A DNA stretch of 10,485 bases, from the NCBI GenBank assembly GCA_003488965.1, contig DNJW01000170.1:1-10485 (forward strand). Direction: 5' to 3'. This DNA comes from Lachnospiraceae bacterium (GTDB lineage: Bacteria > Bacillota > Clostridia > Lachnospirales > Lachnospiraceae). The notes under the pieces are model-generated. The model searched no databases. It was given only the letters and a program-made list of their open reading frames with translations, and was not told the origin of the DNA. The translations under genes and the position numbers were made by a program. Below are positions 1-7,193 of the stretch, in pieces (the first letter of the stretch is position 1; each line of letters starts with the position of its first letter).

Positions 1-11
1 CGGCATGGGGG

Positions 12-37
12 TTAGGGTGTCAAAGGGTACACCCTAA
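12..37 (-). terminator. Inverted repeat just after the regulator stop codon, possible terminator
   Basis: TTAGGGTGT (12-20) pairs perfectly with ACACCCTAA (29-37), giving a 9-bp stem with an 8-base loop. It starts 3 bases beyond the stop codon of the minus-strand regulator gene, where a transcription terminator is expected. On the minus strand the stem is followed by a C-rich run rather than a T-run, so it is not a canonical intrinsic terminator. It could instead stabilise the 3' end of the mRNA or be an operator of a gene outside the window. Confidence 0.35.
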
Positions 38-40
38 TCC

Positions 41-1948
41 TTATAGGCAATCTCTCAGAAATTCAATAAATTCTTCATATTTATTAAAAGTCAAAGCTTT
101 TTTCAGATTGTTAGGTTCTGTCAGTATCATAGTCAGGGGTTCAAAGATTTCGTTGAAAATATAGCGTTCATCCCGGTTAAAACACAGCATAATAATCAGG
201 GATACCGGTATGCCGTTCCAGTTGGTGGGTGTATCGCATAAATATAAGTACATTCCTGTTTTGTTGGCTCTCATGCTCATAGAATGGGGAATCGCAAAAT
301 TTTGGAAGCCGGTAGAAGACATTTTTTCCCGTTCCAGTACTTCTTTTTCAAAATGTTTTTCCACATAGCCTTTCTGACGGAGTTTTTCACAAAGATAATG
401 GATGGCGTCTTCTCTTCGGGAAAAGCCGTTCCCCCGTTCAAAGAAATCCGGCAGGATAATCTGGTGCAGATAGGAGGTAAAGGTTTCCCGTTTTTTGGCA
501 GTGCGGATTTCATCTATTTTCTGCCGGATTGCTGTGATATCTGTCTCCATTAAAAAGGGCTGTACCTGAATAAAGGGCGTGACCAGAGTGCGGTTAACAG
601 GGACAGTACAAATAATCAGATCCGGCGTGGTGATTTTATCCAGATCCGATTCTTCCGTAATGATATTGGCAATCAGCAATTCGGTACTGAGGCGGCTGCT
701 GATGGTCTGCAGCAGTCTGTTATCCATATTGTAATAGGTTGGACAGTAAATAACTGCGGACAGCTTGCTGGCAAGGGCTTTTTGCGTTTCCAGTGTGCTG
801 CCCAGATGGAAGGCAATGTAACTGATTTCATCATCGTTGATGGAGATGCCGGTCCATTCTTTAATGATGCTGGAGCAGCATACGGCATCATCATAAATGA
901 GAGGGCAGGTCACTTTCAGGGTGTCGCCCATGGGATTTTTGCAAAAATGCTCGTTTTGCGCCCGTATCAGCAGATTTTTTATGTGCAGGGTAAAGCGTAT
1001 CAGAAATTCCGGTTCATTCAGGTTAATATAATAAAAAGAGCCTACTGCGTTAACAAGTTCGTAAACAAGGCTGATGCAGTCTTTCCCGATAATGTCCGCC
1101 AGATTGTCTACTGTAATGCTGTTATAATTCAAGGAGGTGGCACGGGAAATCAAAAGAAGGGTCATTTCCTGCACTTCACCGGCGGAAAACTTTAACTGAA
1201 AATGGTTTTCCAGCCGTTCTACAATTTTCTGGGACAGCTCATATTCATGGGGCAGAAGCTCCAAGGTTTCCATGGTCTGTTCATATTCCCCATATCCTGC
1301 GTTGTGCTTAATCCGGTCAGCGGCAATGGCAATATGAAGAACCAAGTTGCTTAATGAATAATCGTTAATGAAATATCGATATTCACTTAAAATTTCCAGT
1401 ACGATATTTTTCACATAAAGAATATCAATATCGGGAAAGGCGCTCTGGATAGTTTCCAGATTGACAAAGTTTTCATTGGATTCATGGTATAAAAGCTGGC
1501 TGAGCAGCTTTCTCTTATTTTTTTCCAGACCCACAATTTCCAGCATATCCGAAGCGGTATGGAGGGTAAGGTCAAAGTTTTCCAGCTGTTTGCGTATACG
1601 GGGAAGAACTGCGTAAAGGGTGGAACTGCTGATAAAGAGCTCTTCGCATAAATCATAATAGGATACGGGCTCCCGGCTAATCCGTTTCATAATATAGGCG
1701 GCGCGTTCCCTGGCAGTCTGGGGAATGCTGGATTTTGCTTCCTTCAAAGCTTTTGCACCGATTTCGGGATTAATATGGTATCCTTTGCGGGAAGAAGAAA
1801 TAATTCCCTGATAGCAGCTGTTCAGTTCGCTGACATAGTTTTTCACCGTACGGGCAGAAATGCCTAGGGTATTGGCCAGAGAAACGGCTGTTACCCATGT
1901 ATTGGCTTCAAATAGTTGTTTTAACAATGGTAAATATTTTGTCTCCAT
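41..1948 (-). CDS. PRD-containing transcriptional regulator, LicR/MtlR type (HTH-HTH-PRD-PRD-EIIB-EIIA)
   Basis: 635-aa regulator, probably the transcriptional activator of the divergent PTS operon. Domain order by eye: HTH about residues 5-60 (LANTLGISARTVKNYVSEL), second HTH about 80-135, PRD1 about 170-275, PRD2 about 285-390, an EIIB-like domain about 395-485 and a type-2 EIIA domain about 495-635. Likely phosphorylated residues are His205 (PRD1), His322 and His381 (PRD2), Cys402 (EIIB-like) and His555 (IPH motif of EIIA). The second PRD1 histidine position is Leu265, and the loop after Cys402 lacks the usual GxGTS pattern, so both sites look degenerate. In this family, HPr phosphorylates PRD2 to activate, and the operon's own PTS proteins phosphorylate the EIIB/EIIA domains to inhibit. 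Start ATG at 1948 has an AAAGGGAAG ribosome binding site 5 bases upstream. It binds DNA, not RNA, unlike BglG. The family call is firm; the target operon is inferred from divergence. Confidence 0.9.
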   Translation of the reverse strand: METKYLPLLKQLFEANTWVTAVSLANTLGISARTVKNYVSELNSCYQGIISSSRKGYHINPEIGAKALKEAKSSIPQTARERAAYIMKRISREPVSYYDLCEELFISSSTLYAVLPRIRKQLENFDLTLHTASDMLEIVGLEKNKRKLLSQLLYHESNENFVNLETIQSAFPDIDILYVKNIVLEILSEYRYFINDYSLSNLVLHIAIAADRIKHNAGYGEYEQTMETLELLPHEYELSQKIVERLENHFQLKFSAGEVQEMTLLLISRATSLNYNSITVDNLADIIGKDCISLVYELVNAVGSFYYINLNEPEFLIRFTLHIKNLLIRAQNEHFCKNPMGDTLKVTCPLIYDDAVCCSSIIKEWTGISINDDEISYIAFHLGSTLETQKALASKLSAVIYCPTYYNMDNRLLQTISSRLSTELLIANIITEESDLDKITTPDLIICTVPVNRTLVTPFIQVQPFLMETDITAIRQKIDEIRTAKKRETFTSYLHQIILPDFFERGNGFSRREDAIHYLCEKLRQKGYVEKHFEKEVLEREKMSSTGFQNFAIPHSMSMRANKTGMYLYLCDTPTNWNGIPVSLIIMLCFNRDERYIFNEIFEPLTMILTEPNNLKKALTFNKYEEFIEFLRDCL

Positions 1949-2043
1949 TATTTATTCTTCCCTTTACTTTATCTTTATATTATCTATTTGTAAGAGTTCC
2001 CCGTTTCCTTTCTGTTTAATTAAAACATCTATATACTTTATTA

Positions 2044-2061
2044 TGCAAATTGTCTTTTGCA
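2044..2061. promoter_or_regulatory. Candidate operator TGCAAA-N6-TTTGCA
   Basis: Perfect 6-bp inverted repeat with a 6-base spacer, dyad centre near 2052.5. This is about 66 bases upstream of the start predicted from the 2084/2107 promoter, a suitable place for an activator site of a PRD regulator. If the alternative -10 at 2032-2037 is used instead, the repeat would cover the transcription start and look like a repressor site. The link to the divergent regulator is inference. Confidence 0.4.
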
Positions 2062-2123
2062 CCATATAGGTGAAAAGGTCAGTTTGCTTATTGTGAAAAA
2101 AAACGTCATACTGGAATCAGCAA

Positions 2124-2156
2124 GCAGGACGGCAAGCCCGGGATGATACCGTCTGC
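2124..2156 (+). other. 5'-UTR hairpin ahead of the PTS IIB gene
   Basis: GCAGGACGG (2124-2132) pairs with CCGTCTGC (2149-2156), forming 8 base pairs with one bulged G. It would begin about 5 bases after the predicted transcription start and end 34 bases before the IIB start codon. There is no T-run, so termination is unlikely. A 5' mRNA-stabilising stem is the simplest reading. Confidence 0.4.
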
Positions 2157-2190
2157 AAAACAAAATATAGAGGATAAGGAGATTGGAAAA

Positions 2191-2508
2191 ATGGCAAATC
2201 ATAATATTTTATTAGTATGCGGTTCTGGAGCCAGCAGCGGCTTTATGGCGGCGAATATCCGCAAAGCGGCTTCGGCGAGGGGATTGGAATGGAAAGTGAC
2301 GGCAAGGAGCGAATCGGAAATTTTAAATTATGTGGAAGACATTGACTGCCTGATGGTGGGACCTCATCTGGCGTCCAATCTTGGGGCAATCGAAGAGGAT
2401 TGCGAAGGCTATGATATTAAAGTAGCTCTTTTGACGAAAGAGGCATATTCCAAGCTGAACGGGGAACTGGCTGTGGATCAGATTCTGGAGATGTTCGGCG
2501 AGAAGTAA
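2191..2508 (+). CDS. PTS lactose/cellobiose-family IIB subunit
   Basis: 105-aa cytosolic phosphocarrier that passes phosphate from IIA to the incoming sugar at IIC. The phosphorylated residue is Cys10 in ILLVCGSGASSGF, the P-loop-like site at the end of the first beta strand, matching the family layout. The length is typical (about 100-106 aa). The start was set at ATG 2191, because it has AAGGAG at 2176-2181 and gives the normal family N-terminus. The longer in-frame start at 2143 would add 16 residues outside the fold. This is the first gene of the plus-strand operon, 47 bases before IIC. The loop after the cysteine (GSGASSGF) differs from the common AAGMSTSLL form, consistent with a divergent subfamily. 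Substrate cannot be read from this subunit. Confidence 0.9.
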   Translation: MANHNILLVCGSGASSGFMAANIRKAASARGLEWKVTARSESEILNYVEDIDCLMVGPHLASNLGAIEEDCEGYDIKVALLTKEAYSKLNGELAVDQILEMFGEK

Positions 2509-2555
2509 CTGGTATAACGTTTTAAAGTTATTATTTCTGTTATGGAGGATTAAGT

Positions 2556-3821
2556 ATGAATAAACTGATTAATTGGCTTGAAAATAATTTTGCTCCCAGA
2601 ATGAGCAAAGTGAACAACAATATTTGGGTAGTAACTTTGAAGGATTCGATTATGCAGACGCTGCCGTTTATCTTTCTCGGCTCTATTTTCTGCTGTCTGG
2701 CAATTATTGAAGACTTTGTCACATTGCCCTTTTCCTTCTGGACGCCTTTTGGCTGGACAATGAGCAAGATTTCCCTGCTGGTAGCTTTTCTGATTCCTTT
2801 TAATTATTGTGAGAAAAAGCGTTACCGCAAGCAGCGTTTAATTGCAGGGCTTACAGGAATGCTGCTGTTTATGATGGTGGTAACTCCTGAATTTATTGCG
2901 GACGGGACTGTGGGCTTCGGGCACGATTCGCTGGGAGCGGGCGGTATGTTTGTGGCGATTTTAACAGGTATTGTTACCAGTTTGATTTTCGGCTCTTTTG
3001 CCAAGTTTTCCTTTTTCAAGGACGATTCCGCAGTGCCGGATTTTGTAAGGCAGTGGTTTGATGCATTGCTTCCTATTGGGCTGACCATTGTAATTGGCTG
3101 GGTGGTCGTTCTGATTTTGAATGTGGATTTATATCAGATTATTGTTAATCTTTTTATGCCCCTGCAGAAAGGGCTGAATACATTGCCGGGATTTACGTTC
3201 TTTATGTTCTTTACTTGTTTCATTTATTCCATGGGTATTTCCAGCTGGGTACTGACCCCCATCGGACAGCCCGTAAGACTGGCTTCCATTACGGCTAATC
3301 TGGGACTGGTAGCAGCCGGTACAGCAACGGCTTCCAGCCTGATGATTTATACGGAAGGGCTTGTATACTGTACATATATGTGGGTAGGAGGTATTGGATG
3401 TACGCTTCCGCTGGTCATTATGCTAATGCGTTCCAAATCAAAAGAACTCAGTTCTCTTGGAAAGGCATGTCTTGTACCCGGAATTTTCAATATTAATGAG
3501 CCGGTGATTTTCGGATGCATTGCATGGAACCCGTACCTGATGGTACCGATGTGGCTGCAGGGGATTATTATACCGATTTTAACTTATATTTTCACAAAAG
3601 TGATTGCACTGGCCCCCCTTCCTCATGTACAGTTTGAACTTTGGTATGCGCCGTATCCTATAGGCACGATTATGAATATTATGAGCCAGGGTGCAGGAGC
3701 GCTGGTAAGGGCGCTGATTTTCCTGGCAGTATCGATTGCGGTATCGTCTATAATCTGGTATCCGTTTTTTAAGGCTTATGAGACAAAAAGAGTACAGGAA
3801 GAACAAGTAAAGGAGGGATAA
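2556..3821 (+). CDS. PTS lactose/cellobiose-family IIC permease
   Basis: 421-aa integral membrane transporter that moves the sugar across the membrane while IIB phosphorylates it. About ten hydrophobic segments are visible from residue 33 to 402. The signature PGIFNINEPVIFG is at 308-320, with Glu315 matching the catalytic glutamate of the structurally known diacetylchitobiose IIC. The length matches stand-alone CelB/ChbC-type IIC proteins. Odd point: where the family normally has a GIHG motif, this protein reads GISSW (227-231). The histidine that contacts the sugar 6-hydroxyl is therefore Ser229. The spacing from it to Glu315 (86 residues) supports this alignment. Start ATG 2556 has GGAGG at 2544-2548. 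The stop overlaps the ribosome binding site of the next gene. Family is firm; substrate unknown and probably not cellobiose. Confidence 0.92.
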   Translation: MNKLINWLENNFAPRMSKVNNNIWVVTLKDSIMQTLPFIFLGSIFCCLAIIEDFVTLPFSFWTPFGWTMSKISLLVAFLIPFNYCEKKRYRKQRLIAGLTGMLLFMMVVTPEFIADGTVGFGHDSLGAGGMFVAILTGIVTSLIFGSFAKFSFFKDDSAVPDFVRQWFDALLPIGLTIVIGWVVVLILNVDLYQIIVNLFMPLQKGLNTLPGFTFFMFFTCFIYSMGISSWVLTPIGQPVRLASITANLGLVAAGTATASSLMIYTEGLVYCTYMWVGGIGCTLPLVIMLMRSKSKELSSLGKACLVPGIFNINEPVIFGCIAWNPYLMVPMWLQGIIIPILTYIFTKVIALAPLPHVQFELWYAPYPIGTIMNIMSQGAGALVRALIFLAVSIAVSSIIWYPFFKAYETKRVQEEQVKEG

Positions 3822-3823
3822 TT

Positions 3824-4162
3824 TTGAACGAACAGATTGTTGAAAATGCAATGGATATTATTATGCACGCCGGAGATGCCCGTGTATTCTGCAAGAAGGC
3901 ATTGGAGTATCTGGCAGAGGGCAAAGCGGCAGAAGCAGAGGAAGAAATGAAAGGGGCGGATCAGGAAATTGCCCAGGCTCATCATATTCAGACAGACTGC
4001 ATTCAGGGCGCAATTGGAGGAGAGGAATTTGAATATAATGTTCTTTTTGCCCATGCCCAGGACACGTTAATGACAATTTACAGCGAAATTGCGCTGGCGA
4101 AACAGATGATTAAGATTTCCAGGCATTTGGAAGAACGGATTGACGCATTGGAAAAAAGATAG
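3824..4162 (+). CDS. PTS lactose/cellobiose-family IIA subunit
   Basis: 112-aa helical cytosolic phosphocarrier that accepts phosphate from HPr and gives it to IIB. The family signature AHHIQTD is at 52-58 and the active-site segment LFAHAQDTLMT is at 74-84. His77 is the phosphorylated histidine and Asp80 matches the trimer metal-binding aspartate. The family usually reads HAQDHLMT or HGQDHLMT. Here the second histidine is Thr81. The start is TTG at 3824, 2 bases after the IIC stop. AAAGGAGG (3809-3816) lies 7 bases upstream, and no ATG gives a better family N-terminus. The tight spacing indicates translational coupling with IIC. Confident in family. Confidence 0.9.
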   Translation: MNEQIVENAMDIIMHAGDARVFCKKALEYLAEGKAAEAEEEMKGADQEIAQAHHIQTDCIQGAIGGEEFEYNVLFAHAQDTLMTIYSEIALAKQMIKISRHLEERIDALEKR

Positions 4163-4167
4163 TATAA

Positions 4168-5726
<1,559 letters not shown>

Positions 5727-5727
<1 letters not shown>

Positions 5728-6491
5728 TGAGGAAAAAATACTTTTTCTTTGACATTGACGGGACTCTGATTCCGGAAACGGGTGGCCATGAGATATCTGA
5801 AAAAGTCAGAAAGGCGCTGGAAGAATTGCAAAAACAAGGGCATTTTTGTGCCATTGCCACAGGAAGAGGGCATTGTGAAGCGGAAAAAATCAGGAAATCT
5901 CTTGGGTTTGCCAATATGGTATGCGATGGCGGCAACGGGATTGTGTTAAATCATGAACTGGTGCTGCTGGAACCCCTCCCCTATGAACTGTGTCTGCAGC
6001 TGATTGCGGAGTGTGAAGACTGCGGCTATGAATGGGGGATTTCCCCGGAAGACAAATGCAGCTGCCTGACCCCATATAGGGATTTTCCGGGCTTTGCCCA
6101 TATGGATTTAATGATAAAAGAAGGATTGAGAGCGGAGGATTATCCGCAGTTTATGAAGGTGTTTCTCTCATGTCCGCCCGGGCATGAGGAGAAGCTGCCT
6201 ACGCTTAAGAAGCTGGAATGGTGCCGCTATCAGGACCATCCCTGCATTTTTGTGGAACCGGCGGACAAGGCGAAAGGAATCCGGTATATTATTGATTATT
6301 TTCATGCATCCTATGAGGATGTGGTGGTGTTTGGCGATGGAAAAAATGATTTTTCTATGTTTGCCGGGGAATGGTTCTGCATTGCTATGGGAAATGCAAT
6401 TCCTGAATTAAAGGCGAAAGCGGATTATGTCACACTGTCTGCTTCCAGGGATGGCATTGTGTATGCATTGAAACATTTTGGCTGGATATAA
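5727..6491 (+). CDS. Cof-type HAD-superfamily phosphatase (HAD-IIB)
   Basis: 254-aa cytosolic hydrolase expected to dephosphorylate a small phosphorylated metabolite. Motif I is FFFDIDGTL (6-14) with nucleophile Asp9 and Asp11. Motif II is ATGR with Thr45. Motif III is Lys181 in ADKAKG. Motif IV is GDGKND with Asp204 and Asp208. A cap domain lies between motifs II and III. The length fits the Cof/YbiV group. ATG 5727 shares one base with the GH1 stop (TGATG). A GTG at 5724 is equally possible and would add one residue. GGAGAAG at 5710-5716 serves either start. The tight coupling suggests it acts on the product of the GH1 enzyme, perhaps a sugar 6-phosphate, but Cof proteins are promiscuous and the substrate is inferred only from position. 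Confidence 0.88.
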
Positions 6492-6519
6492 TTTTTGAAG
6501 GAATGGAGCGGGAGCGGAT

Positions 6520-6777
6520 ATGAAAAGTTTTGATTATGTAATCAAGGATTCTTTGGGAATCCATGCAAGACCGGCGGGGCTGCTGGTGAAAGAGGCAAAG
6601 AAATACGAAAGTAAAATATCCATCACAAAGGATGGAAAAGAAGTGGACGCCTCCAAGCTGATGGCGCTGATGGCGCTTGCCGTAAAGTGCGGCAACAGCG
6701 TGACGGTAATATGCAGCGGTACGGACGAAGAAGAGGCATATGAAGGAATGAAAAAATTCTTTGAGGAGAACTTGTAA
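6520..6777 (+). CDS. HPr-like phosphocarrier protein lacking Ser46
   Basis: 85-aa HPr-family protein, the small cytosolic phosphate carrier between Enzyme I and IIA. The active-site segment is GIHARPAG (13-20) with His15 and Arg17 in canonical positions. The regulatory region reads VDASKLMALM (42-51), so position 46, the serine phosphorylated by HPr kinase in most Firmicutes, is Lys. A serine sits one place earlier, at 45. If position 45 is not used, this HPr would feed the PTS without acting as a CcpA corepressor, the mirror image of Crh, which keeps Ser46 but lacks His15. It is the last gene of the operon, 28 bases after the HAD gene, with GGAG at 6511-6514. It is probably a dedicated paralogue rather than the general ptsH, which is normally next to ptsI. 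Family assignment is very firm. Confidence 0.92.
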   Translation: MKSFDYVIKDSLGIHARPAGLLVKEAKKYESKISITKDGKEVDASKLMALMALAVKCGNSVTVICSGTDEEEAYEGMKKFFEENL

Positions 6778-6785
6778 CTTTTTCC

Positions 6786-6930
6786 GTTACTTTTCACGGT
6801 CTGGGGACCGTTCAAAGTAACGGGTTCGGGGCGATATGAGAAGTTTTGCTGCGCAAAAACCGCCCCGAACTTGCATCATGTTCTCACGGAACACGCAGTA
6901 AATGCGTGTTCCTGACCCGTGAAAAGTAAC
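6786..6930. mobile_element. MITE-like palindromic element with 14-bp terminal inverted repeats
   Basis: A 145-bp non-coding element. Its ends are perfect 14-bp inverted repeats: GTTACTTTTCACGG (6786-6799) and CCGTGAAAAGTAAC (6917-6930). Both sides are flanked directly by CTTTTTCC (6778-6785 and 6931-6938), an apparent 8-bp target-site duplication. Inside are two more perfect 10-bp stems, 6824-6833 with 6861-6870 and 6888-6897 with 6903-6912. The left end can also fold on itself (6784-6793 with 6814-6823 around a 6796-6801/6806-6811 stem). No transposase is encoded, so mobilisation would need an enzyme elsewhere. The element begins directly after the HPr stop codon. In RNA, the closing stem followed by CTTTTTCC could act as a terminator for the operon. 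A structured RNA that did not arise by transposition is the alternative. Confidence 0.6.
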
Positions 6931-6969
6931 CTTTTTCCTTGTTGGACAAAAAGAATCTAACACTTGGAA

Positions 6970-6999
6970 TTGACACCCTAATCTGTATGATGGTAAAAT
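6970..6999 (+). promoter_or_regulatory. Strong sigma-A-type promoter for carB
   Basis: TTGACA (6970-6975), 18-base spacer, TAAAAT (6994-6999), with an extended -10 TG at 6991-6992. The predicted transcription start is near 7006, giving a leader of about 188 bases before carB. This separates carB from the PTS operon transcriptionally. The bases between the palindromic element and this promoter (6939-6969) show nothing else. Confidence 0.75.
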
Positions 7000-7012
7000 C
7001 ATATCTGGTACT

Positions 7013-7135
7013 GGCATGCCGTTTCCTGATGCACAGGGGGAGTAAAATACCCCGCAGCAAGCTGCCGGGCATTTTACCCTCGCGGCATGCCGAAACAGTG
7101 TGGTCCGGAAATTTCCCATCTGCGGAAACTTTTTT
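7013..7135 (+). promoter_or_regulatory. Structured carB 5' leader with weak terminator-like hairpin
   Basis: GGCATGCC at 7013-7020 can pair with GGCATGCC at 7084-7091, closing a hairpin. Inside it, GTAAAAT (7042-7048) pairs with ATTTTAC (7071-7077), followed by CCC/GGG and GCAG/CTGC around a CAAG loop. Downstream, TTTCC (7112-7116) and GGAAA (7124-7128) form a short stem followed by T6 (7130-7135), resembling a weak intrinsic terminator. GTTTCC (7021-7026) could compete by pairing with GGAAAC (7124-7129). This has the form of an attenuator. However, no PyrR-binding consensus was recognised and the terminator stem is only 5 bp. Confidence 0.4.
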
Positions 7136-7193
7136 GGGGAACCGTACATAAGGAGATTTCAGGAGAACTTCAAAGAACGCAGGAGGATTCTTT

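Larger units (their letters stand above)
1949..2190. promoter_or_regulatory. Divergent regulatory region between the regulator and PTS operon
   Basis: AT-rich 242-base gap that must hold promoters for both directions. A plus-strand candidate promoter is TTGCTT (2084-2089), 17 bases, CATACT (2107-2112), predicting transcription from about 2119. An alternative -10 is TATACT at 2032-2037 with only a weak -35 match. On the minus strand a GATAAT-like box lies around 1978-1983, without a clear -35 element. No convincing CcpA cre site was found. Promoter assignments are by consensus only. Confidence 0.5.

Noticed and set aside
12..23. The 12-base string TTGACACCCTAA (minus strand here) also occurs at the carB promoter (6970-6981).
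   Set aside because: A few 12-base matches are expected by chance in 10 kb on both strands. No -10 can be seen here because the window ends, so a shared promoter motif cannot be claimed.
1949..2190. CcpA cre site or BglG-type RNA antiterminator ahead of the PTS operon.
   Set aside because: No match to the cre consensus around any CG in the gap was found. The regulator has N-terminal DNA-binding HTH domains rather than a CAT RNA-binding domain.
7000..7193. PyrR-binding attenuator in the carB leader.
   Set aside because: The conserved PyrR anti-antiterminator sequence was not recognised, so only a generic structured leader is reported.
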